DNA from: Rhodovulum sp.
Lineage (GTDB): Bacteria; Pseudomonadota; Alphaproteobacteria; Rhodobacterales; Rhodobacteraceae
Reading direction: 5' to 3'
Length of the DNA stretch: 64,000 bases
Assembly: GCA_002706605.1 (NCBI GenBank)
Contig: PALT01000023.1
Span: 19,904-83,903 of the forward strand
Shown here in pieces: positions 17,675 through 26,050 of this stretch. Below the pieces are notes generated by a model, which was given only the letters and a program-made list of their open reading frames with translations, made no database searches and was not told where the DNA came from. A program made the position numbers and the translations under genes. How positions within the stretch are numbered: the first letter of the stretch is position 1; each line of letters begins with the position of its first letter.

Positions 17675-18766
17675 TTAGTGCTTATCGCCGGTGTTTGAAA
17701 CAGATTTTTGCAGTTTCGCCACCTGCGTAAACAACCGCGGCAAACGGCGCAGGGCCTTATAGGTCTCGACATGGGTTTCCATCTTGACCGCAGGATAGCC
17801 CAGAACCGCGCGCCCCGAGGGCACATTGGACAGCATTTTCGACGCGCCACCGGCGACAACGTCACTGCCAATCGACAGGTTGTCGCCCACCCCGCATTGC
17901 CCGCCAAAGACCACACGGTCGCCAATTTTCGTGGACCCGGCGATGCCGACCTGTGCCGCGAACAGACAGTTTTCGCCAATCACCACGTTATGGGCGATGT
18001 GCACAAGGTTATCGATCTTAGTGCCGTTGCCGATGCGCGTGTCGCGGATCGTGCCCTTGTCGATACAGGCGTTTGCGCCGATTTCGACGTCATTGCCAAC
18101 CGTAACCGCGCCAAGGGAATGGATGCGCACCCACGGCTCTTGGCCCAGATCATCGGCCTGACCGACGTTTTCGCGGACCTTTTCGACGTTGGACTTGTCG
18201 GGCGTCACGAACGACATCCCGTCCGCGCCGATTACCGCGCCGGATTGCGCGATGAACCGGTCGCCGATGGTGACGCGCGACCCGATGCGCACACCGGAGA
18301 GGATCATCGCATTATCCCCGATACGGGCCTGTTCGCCCACAACCACATGCGCGGCCAAGCGGGCGTTGTCGCCAATCACCGCGCCGGGACCTACCACGAC
18401 CAGCGGACCAATCGCGGGGTTCGCGCCAATGGTGGCGGTCGGATCAATCACGGCACTGGGGTGAATGCCATCCGCAATCGCGGGGCCTGGATCAAAGGCC
18501 TTGGTCAGGCCCGCCATGGCCAGACGCGGACGCGTGACAAAGATCGCGGCCTTGAGACCCATCGCCTGCCAATCCGCGCCGTCCCACAGCAACGCCGCCG
18601 TGGCCGCGCCCTGCGGCAGGGCCTCGGCGTATTTCGGCGACATCGCCATGGCCAGTTCGCCCGCCTTGGCCGCCGCCGGTTCCGCCGCGCCCGAGATCGG
18701 CAGGGTCAAATCCCCTTCCGCCGCCGCGTCCAGTGCGGTTGCGATATCGCCTACGGTGATTGCCAT
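17675..18766 (-). CDS. lpxD: UDP-3-O-(3-hydroxyacyl)glucosamine N-acyltransferase
   Basis: Adds the N-linked 3-hydroxyacyl chain from acyl-ACP to UDP-3-O-acylglucosamine in lipid A synthesis. It has 363 residues: an N-terminal uridine-binding domain (about 1-100) and a left-handed beta-helix of hexapeptide repeats (about 103-315: [52 protein letters not shown]). The [15 protein letters not shown] segment carries the catalytic-type His. The C-terminal helix presumably binds ACP. The usual lpxD neighbours (bamA, fabZ, lpxA) are absent; instead an ACP and a ketoacyl synthase follow. Confidence 0.95.
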   Translation of the reverse strand: MAITVGDIATALDAAAEGDLTLPISGAAEPAAAKAGELAMAMSPKYAEALPQGAATAALLWDGADWQAMGLKAAIFVTRPRLAMAGLTKAFDPGPAIADGIHPSAVIDPTATIGANPAIGPLVVVGPGAVIGDNARLAAHVVVGEQARIGDNAMILSGVRIGSRVTIGDRFIAQSGAVIGADGMSFVTPDKSNVEKVRENVGQADDLGQEPWVRIHSLGAVTVGNDVEIGANACIDKGTIRDTRIGNGTKIDNLVHIAHNVVIGENCLFAAQVGIAGSTKIGDRVVFGGQCGVGDNLSIGSDVVAGGASKMLSNVPSGRAVLGYPAVKMETHVETYKALRRLPRLFTQVAKLQKSVSNTGDKH

Positions 18767-18799
18767 TTTGATGTCCTCTCGGGCTCTGGAAACGCAAAA

Positions 18800-18824
18800 G
18801 GGCCACGGGGTTCACCCGAGGCCC
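18800..18824 (-). terminator. Terminator of the L,D-transpeptidase gene
   Basis: On the minus strand GGGCC-T-CGGG / CCCG-T-GGCCC, a stem with one internal mismatch, is followed by TTTT. It lies 30 bases past the stop codon. Confidence 0.65.
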
Positions 18825-18853
18825 AATGCGATTATTCGGGTGTGTGGTTCGAT

Positions 18854-20464
18854 TTAGCTTTGAACCGCACGCAGTACCACCCCAGCGTTGGCCAAGGCTT
18901 TGAAAATCTGCGCGTCACGGCCATAAACGTCGCGACGGAACTGCGCCTTGCCTTTGGCCTCGGTCATTGCCGTGCGGTAGATCAGGTGTACCGGCAGCGG
19001 CGTTTCCAGCGGCACGGTCGTCTCACGACGGGTGGCCAGAATGTTCTGGAAATAGGCCTCGGGGTTGGCTTCCTGTTTGGACAACAGTTCATAGGCGAAA
19101 TCGAACGGGTCGTTCAGACGCACACAGCCGTGGCTGAACGCGCGGCTCTCACGCGAGAACAGCGATTTCGCGGGCGTGTCGTGCAGGTAGATGTTGTATT
19201 TGTTCGGGAACATGAACTTGACCAGACCCAGCGCGTTGTTGTTCGACGGGGGCTGTTTGATGTCGAACGGGAAGTTGCGCGTGGTGAACTCCGAGAAATC
19301 CACGCTATCGCGGCTGACCACCTGACCACGACTGTTGATCAGACGCAGATGCGAGACCGCATTGGGGTTCTTTTTCAACAGCGGCAGGTATTCCTTGGTC
19401 GCGATCGAACGCGGCACGTTCCACGTCGGGTTGATGACCATATGCTCCATCACGTCCGAAAATTCGGGCGTGCGGCGGTCACCGGTGTTCTTGCCCACGA
19501 CCGAGCGGGTCTTGAACGCGACCTTGCCGTTTTCCATGATGCGCGCGTGGAAGTCGGCGATGTTCACCAGAACATGACGCTTGCCACGGTCGCCCCCGAC
19601 CCAGCGTTCGCGCTCCATCGCGACGATGATCGATTGCAGGCGGGCCTCGACCGGCTGGTTGATTTCGCTGAGCGTGCTGTCACCGGCCACACCATCGGCC
19701 AACAGACCATGGTCCAGTTGGAACGCCTGAACGGCCTTTTGGATGTCGGCGTCATAGGTCGTCGTCGCGGTGCGGCGCAGATAGCCCATCGCGATCAGAC
19801 GGTTGCGCAGGGCCACAACCGAATTCCCGCTATCACCGGGTTCCAGCTTTTTGCCGGGCACGGTGGCGCCCCACCCGCCTTTGCCAAGCAGACGTTCGTA
19901 TTCCATCTTGGCGGCCAACAGGCGGTTGTACTCGGCGCTGTCGGGCACCAGATTTTTCAGATAGGCGCGCGGGCTGCTTTTGGAAAACGCCTCAAGCTGG
20001 GCCAGACGGTCGCGACGCGGTGCGGTGCGTTTGATGTCCGACACGACCTTGTTCGGCTCAAGGATGCCCGATTGCAGGTCCTGCGCGTATTGCAGGAACA
20101 TCTTGCTGGCCTCGACCTCGGCCACACCAAGGGCGCGCTGGGTTTTGGCCTGTTTAAACAGATCCTTCAGAACCTCATCGTCATAGCGCGTGGCAGGCAG
20201 GCCATGCACCTCGGCATCGGCCAGCGCCTTGATCAGCGCAGAGCGACGCGCGCGGTCCGACTTGCCCGTCCACAGGGGTTCATAGTCGCGCGCGCGGTAA
20301 AATTCGGCCAAGGCATCATCGCGCGACGCCCCTTCGGCGATGGCTTGTTTAAAGGCGGTGACCTGCTGGGCCAGACCCGGAGCGGCGGAGGCAATCACCG
20401 TCATCCCTGCCAGAACCGCGGCCAAGGCCCGGTTTTTAAATCCAATTCCTGCTTTGGCGTACAT
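18854..20464 (-). CDS. L,D-transpeptidase of the YcbB/LdtD type
   Basis: Makes 3-3 cross-links in peptidoglycan, in the periplasm. It has 536 residues: an N-terminal signal peptide (ALAAVLAGMTVIASAAPGLAQ), an alpha-helical scaffold, a peptidoglycan-binding repeat (DSGNSVVALRNRLIAMGYL... VQAFQLDHGLLADGVAG), and the YkuD catalytic domain with RAFSHGCVRLNDPFDFA (catalytic Cys). A capping subdomain between the PG-binding and YkuD parts is as in LdtD. ATG at 20464 is selected because it precedes the signal peptide. It diverges from a Tat-exported peptidase gene also acting on peptidoglycan. Confidence 0.92.
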   Translation of the reverse strand: MYAKAGIGFKNRALAAVLAGMTVIASAAPGLAQQVTAFKQAIAEGASRDDALAEFYRARDYEPLWTGKSDRARRSALIKALADAEVHGLPATRYDDEVLKDLFKQAKTQRALGVAEVEASKMFLQYAQDLQSGILEPNKVVSDIKRTAPRRDRLAQLEAFSKSSPRAYLKNLVPDSAEYNRLLAAKMEYERLLGKGGWGATVPGKKLEPGDSGNSVVALRNRLIAMGYLRRTATTTYDADIQKAVQAFQLDHGLLADGVAGDSTLSEINQPVEARLQSIIVAMERERWVGGDRGKRHVLVNIADFHARIMENGKVAFKTRSVVGKNTGDRRTPEFSDVMEHMVINPTWNVPRSIATKEYLPLLKKNPNAVSHLRLINSRGQVVSRDSVDFSEFTTRNFPFDIKQPPSNNNALGLVKFMFPNKYNIYLHDTPAKSLFSRESRAFSHGCVRLNDPFDFAYELLSKQEANPEAYFQNILATRRETTVPLETPLPVHLIYRTAMTEAKGKAQFRRDVYGRDAQIFKALANAGVVLRAVQS

Positions 20465-20781
20465 CGCGGTCTCTCCACACATGATATCGGTCACCCTCTT
20501 AACTCTAACCTGATCGAACCCGTTCCCCAAAGTCCAATCACAAACGCACCAGTCCCGCCAAAGCGGCTGGCACAGGTGTTGCACAGCCACAGACAGTATC
20601 ACCACGCAACAAGATTGGAAATTGAGCAAATTTCTGCCGATTCCCCTTGAAATGAGGTTTCGATGACAAATGAAAACTTGGTTCACGATTCGATTCGTGG
20701 CATAGAGTCCCTGCACTTGGGGTTATTAACGATACAAGCCACGGTAATGTGGCGGAGCAGCGACGGGACAGGCGCAGGTTC
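20465..20781. other. 317-bp divergent promoter region
   Basis: The region lies between the L,D-transpeptidase and DUF882 genes, transcribed outward. It must contain both promoters. The only local symmetry I see is CACGA-TTCGAT-TCGTG at 20684-20699, a possible operator; nothing else is distinctive. Confidence 0.4.
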
Positions 20782-21348
20782 ATGACGACATCCAACGTGG
20801 GGATTACGCGGCGCGGCCTTTTGGGCGCTTTTGCAGCAACAACAGTTGCAGCCGCCCCGACCTATTCAAACGCATTCGGCTTTCTGCGCGGCGCGGGCGA
20901 CATCCGCACCATCAGCATGTATTCCGGCCGAACCGGTGAATCGATCAACACGGTTTACTGGATCGAGGGCGAGTACATCAAAGAGGCGTGGAACGAGATC
21001 AACCACTTCATGCGCGACTGGCGCACGGACGGGATCAAGAACATCGACCTGCGCACCATCGACATCATGGCCGCCTCGCGCAACCTGATGGACACGGATG
21101 AGCCCTATATGATGCTCTCCGGTTATCGCAGCCCCCAGACCAACGCGATGCTGCGCTCACGCTCGCGCGGGGTCGCCAAGAATTCCCTGCACATGCAAGG
21201 CAAAGCAGCCGACCTGCGCCTCAAGAGCCGCTCGGTCAACCAGATGTTCAAGGCCGCCGCAGCCTGCAACAGTGGCGGCGTCGGCAAATACAGCGGTTCC
21301 AATTTCGTCCACATGGATTGCGGCGTCATTCGCACTTGGGGCAGCTAA
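20782..21348 (+). CDS. DUF882/YcbK-type M15-like peptidase, Tat-exported
   Basis: A 188-residue protein with a twin-arginine signal (ITRRGLLGAFAATTVAAA). The C-terminal domain is the DUF882/peptidase M15 fold: MMLSGYRSPQTNAMLR, NSLHMQGKAADLRL (zinc-binding H and D) and FVHMDCGVIRTWGS (second His). It probably cleaves peptidoglycan peptides; E. coli MepK (YcbK) shows this family can cut 3-3 cross-links. Its pairing with an L,D-transpeptidase that creates such links fits well. ATG 20782 is chosen to place RR about 10 residues in. Confidence 0.88.
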   Translation: MTTSNVGITRRGLLGAFAATTVAAAPTYSNAFGFLRGAGDIRTISMYSGRTGESINTVYWIEGEYIKEAWNEINHFMRDWRTDGIKNIDLRTIDIMAASRNLMDTDEPYMMLSGYRSPQTNAMLRSRSRGVAKNSLHMQGKAADLRLKSRSVNQMFKAAAACNSGGVGKYSGSNFVHMDCGVIRTWGS

Positions 21349-21376
21349 TCCACAACAGTTCACTCACAGAACGCAC

Positions 21377-21405
21377 AAAAGACGTCGGGGTTCCCGACGT
21401 CTTTT
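21377..21405 (+). terminator. Terminator of the DUF882 gene
   Basis: AAAAGACGTCGGG pairs with CCCGACGTCTTTT around a very short loop, followed by GTTTTTGT. A strong intrinsic terminator. Confidence 0.85.
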
Positions 21406-21566
21406 GTTTTTGTGGGGTTTGCTTGGGTGGCTCTCATTTTGAGCGCCTGCGGCGAAGGGCAGGACAGAGCCCATTGTGTAAATTAGTCAGGGCGCAGCGA
21501 ACGTCCTGTCTGGGCAGTTTCATGTTGGAAAAATTAGACGTAAGTAGATGGGAGAAACCCTTTTGC

Positions 21567-21974
21567 CTATTTGCTGAGTTGATTAACCGCTTCGATACTG
21601 ATGTAAATTCGCGACCCTCGGATTTCGACAGTACCGCTCCCAGATATCGTGCAAAGATCAGAATAAGAAACCATGAAGCTAGGGTTGTCGCATTCTGTCT
21701 CGATCTGTTCACGCGCGTCTCTACCAGCATCTATGGTTACACCAAACGGGTCGCGGTTCTCATTGTAGAACGTGAAACTATCTTCGCTGCTATTGTACTT
21801 TATCCGTCCAGAAAAACTTACTTCTGTTCGATCCATGGTTTTGAGATAATCATTGATTGGCACCGTGTCGGCAAGCACTGGCGACGCGAACAAAACGCAA
21901 GTTGGAAAAGCAATCTTGGTGAGTGTAGATCTCATAAAACGCATCAGGAGATTACTTTTAAGCAGTTGGTTCAT
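21567..21974 (-). CDS. Small exported protein of unknown function
   Basis: A 135-residue protein. The N-terminus contains a signal-peptide core (LTKIAFPTCVLFASPVLA, cleavage before DTVP) after an unusually long n-region. The mature part (EVSFSGRIKYNSSEDSFTFYNENRDPFGVTIDAG) looks beta-rich and carries two cysteines that could pair; an OB-like fold is possible but unproven. ATG at 21974 has a GAGGAG site 8-9 bases upstream and overlaps the preceding gene by 17 bp; ATGs at 21944 or 21935 would give a more standard signal peptide. I do not recognise the family. Base composition is AT-richer than the neighbours. Confidence 0.6.
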   Translation of the reverse strand: MNQLLKSNLLMRFMRSTLTKIAFPTCVLFASPVLADTVPINDYLKTMDRTEVSFSGRIKYNSSEDSFTFYNENRDPFGVTIDAGRDAREQIETECDNPSFMVSYSDLCTISGSGTVEIRGSRIYISIEAVNQLSK

Positions 21975-22437
21975 GACCGCTGCTCCTCTCTATGACTATT
22001 ACTTCTCTGCGCCCCCCAAGGCTGAGTATGAGGCCAATGAGTAGAAGGATAGCGCCAATAATGACACCGATGAATGTCGCTACTCCTGTGACCGCAATGC
22101 CTGCAAGACCTGCGCCTACTGCAGCAAAGGCTTCAGTCCCTTCTTCAGCGGTGCCAACTACTTCGGAGGCGGCGCGGCCAGATAGTAAAAACGCTGAGAT
22201 TGGGAGCGCAAAAACTGAAGCACCCAGCACGAGAAAGCCACGTCCGAGCGCTCTGCGAATGGTTGGTGCAAAAAAACTCAAAACGCCGCAGAGAAGAACA
22301 AAGGACATCATAATAATTGGCGTAATGGTGTCCTGATCTGTTGTGAAGGCGGCAAAGGCAGGCGTCAGCGCAATTGCTGATCCTATACCGAACAAGACAC
22401 CTACAAGGATCCGAAAAAATGCTTTGATTATGATCAT
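21958..22437 (-). CDS. Integral membrane protein of unknown function
   Basis: A 159-residue protein with four likely membrane helices (FFRILVGVLFGIGSAIALTPAFA, IIMMSFVLLCGVLSFFAP, FLVLGASVFALPISAFLL, and a long Gly/Ile-rich AVGAGLAGIAVTGVATFIGVIIGAILLLIGLILSLGG split by one turn). A soluble ASEVVGTAEEGTEAFA stretch sits between helices. The stop region overlaps the start of the following exported protein by 17 bp, so they are probably co-translated. Function unknown. Confidence 0.65.
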   Translation of the reverse strand: MIIIKAFFRILVGVLFGIGSAIALTPAFAAFTTDQDTITPIIMMSFVLLCGVLSFFAPTIRRALGRGFLVLGASVFALPISAFLLSGRAASEVVGTAEEGTEAFAAVGAGLAGIAVTGVATFIGVIIGAILLLIGLILSLGGRREVIVIERSSGHEPTA

Positions 22438-22706
22438 TGGGAAACCTAATCTATTTTGAGCGAGGGAACACTACTTTGGGTTGCGTTTCAAGTAGAAGAG
22501 TTTGATGGCAGACCAAAAGTGGGCTTTGGGCGAAAGCTCACTTTGTCCCGCATCTCTGACATTCATAGCCTGCCCCGACAAAACGTAAAACTGGGCCAAT
22601 CCCCGCCGCCCCACCCACCGACATAAAACTTTTATCAAACCGTCACACTGCCCCCATCACAGCCCCGCTAGGACGATCCAAACAACAGATCAGATTGGGG
22701 TGTCCA

Positions 22707-23927
22707 ATGAAAATCGCAGTATTGGGTGGGGACGGGTTTTGTGGTTGGCCAACGTCGCTGCATCTGTCCGATCAGGGACATGAGGTCCATATCATCGACA
22801 ACCTGTCGCGGCGCTGGATCGATACGGAACTGGGTGTGCAATCCCTGACCCCGATGGATTCCATTCAAGAGCGCTGTCGCATCTGGAAAGAGATCAGCGG
22901 CGAGAGCATCCGCTTTCACCTGCTGGATCTGGCCAAGGATTACGACCGCCTGCGTCACTGGCTGGCCGAGTATCGCCCCGATGCGATCATCCACTTCGCC
23001 GAACAGCGCGCCGCGCCCTATTCGATGAAATCGGACCACCACAAGGTCTATACGGTCAACAACAACGTCTCGGCGACGCATAACCTGTTGACCGCGCTGG
23101 TCGAGACCGGCATCGACGCGCATCTGGTGCATTTGGGCACCATGGGCGTCTATGGCTACAGCAGCGTCGGCGCCGCCATCCCCGAGGGCTATCTGGACGT
23201 CGAGATCGAGAACCTGCAGGGCGAAAAGAAGGGGATGGAAATCCTCTATCCCACCCGTCCGGGCAGCGTCTATCACATGACCAAATCGCTGGATCAGATC
23301 CTGTTTCAGTTCTACGCACAAAACGACGGGCTGCGGATCACGGACCTGCATCAGGGCATCGTCTGGGGCACGCATACCGAACAGACGCGTCGGCATGAGC
23401 AGCTGATCAACCGGTTCGATTATGACGGCGACTACGGCACGGTTCTGAACCGGTTCCTGATCCAAGCGGCGATCAACTATCCCCTGACCGTGCATGGCAC
23501 CGGCGGGCAGACCCGCGCGTTCATCCACCTGCAGGACACGGTGCGTTGTATCGAACTGGCCCTGTCGGATGCGCCGAGCGCAGGTGATCGTGTCAAGATC
23601 TTCAACCAGATGACGGAAACGCACCGCGTGCGCGATCTGGCGAACATGATCGCGGATCTGACCGGCGCGGAGATTGCGAACCTGCCCAACCCGCGCAAAG
23701 AGGCCGCCGAGAACGATCTGATCGTTAAGAACGACCATTTCCTTGAACTGGGCCTGAACCCGACGACACTGGCCGGTGGGTTGCTGTCCGAGGTAGTTGA
23801 GGTCGCGCGCAAATACGCCCACCGCATCGACCGCAGCCGCGTTCCGGCGGTCAGCGCTTGGACCAAGGACATCGCCACACGGGTCAACCACGACCCCGAG
23901 GGGCGGCAGTTGCGCTCGGTTTCCTAA
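22707..23927 (+). CDS. sqdB: UDP-sulfoquinovose synthase
   Basis: Converts UDP-glucose and sulfite to UDP-sulfoquinovose, the head-group donor for sulfolipid SQDG. It has 406 residues and is an extended SDR: NAD-binding GGDGFCG (residues 7-13), then SRRWIDTELGVQSLTP, HFAEQRAAPYSM (97-107), HLGTMGVYG with T145, and Y189-xxx-K193 in SVYHMTKS. These match the catalytic Thr/Tyr/Lys and sulfite-pocket motifs of plant SQD1. ATG 22707 follows a GGGG-rich ribosome site. The stop overlaps the next start as TAATG. It is first in sqdB-sqdD-sqdC, the order known from Rhodobacter sphaeroides. Confidence 0.95.
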   Translation: MKIAVLGGDGFCGWPTSLHLSDQGHEVHIIDNLSRRWIDTELGVQSLTPMDSIQERCRIWKEISGESIRFHLLDLAKDYDRLRHWLAEYRPDAIIHFAEQRAAPYSMKSDHHKVYTVNNNVSATHNLLTALVETGIDAHLVHLGTMGVYGYSSVGAAIPEGYLDVEIENLQGEKKGMEILYPTRPGSVYHMTKSLDQILFQFYAQNDGLRITDLHQGIVWGTHTEQTRRHEQLINRFDYDGDYGTVLNRFLIQAAINYPLTVHGTGGQTRAFIHLQDTVRCIELALSDAPSAGDRVKIFNQMTETHRVRDLANMIADLTGAEIANLPNPRKEAAENDLIVKNDHFLELGLNPTTLAGGLLSEVVEVARKYAHRIDRSRVPAVSAWTKDIATRVNHDPEGRQLRSVS

Positions 23928-24736
23928 TGGCGGATGATCTGCGCCGCGCCTGTGTGACACTTGTAACGAATGACGACTTTGCACTTGGCGCGCGGGCGCT
24001 GGTGCGCTCGCTCGGCCATTCGGGCACGGGCGGCGATATTGTGGTGATGCATACGGCCGGTGTCGGGGCTGAGGCCCTGCGCCCGCTGACCGATCTGGGG
24101 GCGATCCTGCACCCCGTGGACCTGTTGCCGACCAGTGACGCGTTCAACGCCCGCCATGCGCGCGGGGCGCTGCACGGTGCGGCCCCGTTCACCAAGGGGA
24201 CCAAGCCCGATTTCCACACGCCGCTCGACAATTTCGCCAAGCTGCGCCTGTGGCAATTGCCCTATGACCGGGTGGTGTTTCTGGATGCCGATACGCTGGT
24301 CCTGCGGCCCATTGACCGGTTGTTCGACTATCCCGAATTCTGCGCCGCCCCGAATGTCTATGAGAGCGTCGCGGATTTCGCCCGTATGAATTCCGGCGTC
24401 TTTACCGCGCGCCCGAACCCCGCGACGTTTGACCGGATGCTGGCCATGCTGGACACGCCCGACGTGTTCTGGCGGCGTACGGATCAGACGTTTCTACAGG
24501 CGTTTTTCCCCGATTGGCACGGCCTGCCGGTCTATGACAACATGCTGCAATATGTGTGGTTCGCCATGCCCGACCTCTGGTCGTGGGAGCATATCCGCGT
24601 GCTGCATTTCCAGTACGAAAAGCCGTGGCAGGATCACGCCAAGGCGGATCAGCTGCGCCCTCTGATCGACCTGTGGCGCGCTTATGCCGGCGATGGCCCG
24701 ATCCCCGATTTGGCCGACCTGCCCGCCCCATGCTGA
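23927..24736 (+). CDS. sqdD: Sulfolipid glycosyltransferase, GT8/glycogenin-like
   Basis: Predicted to transfer sulfoquinovose from the UDP-sugar to diacylglycerol. It has 269 residues. GT8 features: the N-terminal TLVTNDDFALGARALVRSL, metal-binding D120-x-D122 in VVFLDADTLVLRPID, MNSGVFTARPNPATFDRML and TDQTFLQAFF, plus a C-terminal HFQYEKPW. The assignment to sulfolipid rests on its place directly between sqdB and sqdC with overlapping start/stop codons, the same as the sqdBDC operon of R. sphaeroides. As a stand-alone sequence it would only be called a glycogenin-like transferase. Confidence 0.88.
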   Translation: MADDLRRACVTLVTNDDFALGARALVRSLGHSGTGGDIVVMHTAGVGAEALRPLTDLGAILHPVDLLPTSDAFNARHARGALHGAAPFTKGTKPDFHTPLDNFAKLRLWQLPYDRVVFLDADTLVLRPIDRLFDYPEFCAAPNVYESVADFARMNSGVFTARPNPATFDRMLAMLDTPDVFWRRTDQTFLQAFFPDWHGLPVYDNMLQYVWFAMPDLWSWEHIRVLHFQYEKPWQDHAKADQLRPLIDLWRAYAGDGPIPDLADLPAPC

Positions 24737-25566
24737 TCGCGCTGACGGGGGCAAGCGGCCTTGTCGGGGCGTTCATCCACCGCGATCTGGTGGCGGCGGG
24801 GCACCGCGTGGTGACGCTTGGCCGGTCAGGCGATGTGCGGTTTGAGCTGGGCGATCGTCCGGACCTGAGCGGCGTCAACGCCCTGATCCATTGCGCCTTT
24901 GACCACGTGCCCGGACGCTATCGCGGGGGTGAGGGCGACGATCCGGGCCGGTTTATCCGCCGCAATGTCGACGGGACCGCCGCGTTGTTCGAGGCCGCCC
25001 GCAATGCCCGCGTGGGCCGCATCGTGTTTCTGTCGACCCGTGCGGTCTATGGCGATTATCCGGCAGGGACGGTTTTGACGACGGCCCTGCCCCCGCGCCC
25101 CGATACCCTGTATGGACAGGTGAAATTACAGGGCGAACAGGCGCTGGCCTCCCTGACCGGTCCCGCCCTATCCGGTCTGTCCTTGCGCGCAACGGGGGTC
25201 TATGGCCCCCCCGCCACGGGACAGCGTCACAAATGGGCCGGTCTGTTTGACGATTTCCGCGCGGGTCGCCCGATCCCGCCGCGTCGTGGTACCGAGGTGC
25301 ACGGGGACGACCTGTCCCGCGCGATCCGCCTGCTGTGGGATGCGGAGGCCGCGTCGGGCGTGTGGAACGTGTCGGATTTCACGCTGGATCACCACGATCT
25401 GTTGAGCGAACTGGCCCGAATTGAGCGGCTGCCCCACCCCCCGCCGCCACCTGCCACAAACGTGGTCAGTGCGATGGACACCACCCCCCTGCGCGATCTG
25501 GGTTGGACACCGGGCGGTCCTGCGCGCCTGTGGGCCGATTTGCCACGGCTGTGCATGGGGTCCTGA
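24730..25566 (+). CDS. sqdC: SqdC-like NAD(P)-dependent epimerase/reductase
   Basis: A 278-residue SDR with N-terminal GASGLVG (7-13) and a Y-xxx-K motif in LYGQVKLQGEQ; residues after it (LRATGVYGPP) fit the extended SDR sugar-nucleotide group. The start overlaps sqdD by 7 bp. The third gene of the sulfolipid operon is needed for normal SQDG levels in R. sphaeroides, but its exact reaction is not settled. The name is given by context and order rather than by a diagnostic motif. Confidence 0.8.
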   Translation: MLIALTGASGLVGAFIHRDLVAAGHRVVTLGRSGDVRFELGDRPDLSGVNALIHCAFDHVPGRYRGGEGDDPGRFIRRNVDGTAALFEAARNARVGRIVFLSTRAVYGDYPAGTVLTTALPPRPDTLYGQVKLQGEQALASLTGPALSGLSLRATGVYGPPATGQRHKWAGLFDDFRAGRPIPPRRGTEVHGDDLSRAIRLLWDAEAASGVWNVSDFTLDHHDLLSELARIERLPHPPPPPATNVVSAMDTTPLRDLGWTPGGPARLWADLPRLCMGS

Positions 25567-26050
25567 AACGGACGCCGCGACTGAGTCGCGCGCGATCATT
25601 TCGACATCGATTCTGTCGGTCGCCTGACAAAACTGTCTGTCCAGACTTTCCATCACCCCACACAGATATGTGAATATATGCCCGCGATATCGGTTTATGT
25701 CGGGCGATATTTCCCATGAAAATAAGCCAGATCCGGTCACATGACCCTGATCGCCATACCAAGCGCACACCCCCGCCACGTTTTCGCCACATTCCGATCA
25801 GCGTTGGGGAAGGCGTGAGATCGCGCAACGCGAAGAACAAGTTAAAGAACTGTTTTAAATTAGTTTTTTTAAGATTTCCACCTTTACCACATGGACAAAA
25901 TCCACACGGAAACAATCCGTTTCCATTTTCCCACCGGTGACAAAACACCCCCAATTCTCACAGGCGGTTTACTCACGCGTCCGTGAGTGGCTGCGGTGAT
26001 TTCTCACCGATACGTGGGCTGTACGGAGCATTTTCAACGGAGGGCACCCC
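25567..26050. other. 484-bp AT-rich gap upstream of the RTX gene
   Basis: It contains a GC hairpin CGCGAC-TGA-GTCGCG (25576-25590) soon after sqdC without a T-run, an AT-rich core (about 25825-25885), a CACCGGTG palindrome (25933-25940) and an inverted repeat (25972-25989) near the RTX start. No protein or RNA gene is apparent. It probably carries the RTX promoter and controls. Confidence 0.5.
25972..25989. promoter_or_regulatory. Inverted repeat upstream of the RTX gene
   Basis: ACTCACG-CGTC-CGTGAGT, a perfect 7-bp inverted repeat 61 bp before the RTX ATG. It is a candidate operator, though a leader hairpin is equally possible. Confidence 0.4.

Larger units (their letters stand above)
21420..22560. 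other. AT-richer patch with two unknown genes
   Basis: Visible drop in GC compared with both flanks, with codons rich in A/T at third positions. It carries two overlapping minus-strand genes between core loci (DUF882 peptidase and sqdB). It could be a recent acquisition or a fast-evolving spot. No integrase, repeat or tRNA border is seen. Confidence 0.5.

Noticed and set aside
17708..20650. A 980-codon plus-strand open frame opposite lpxD and the L,D-transpeptidase gene
   Set aside because: It is antisense to two confident genes, has His/Arg/Gln-rich composition typical of a shadow frame in high-GC DNA, no recognisable motif and no ribosome site.
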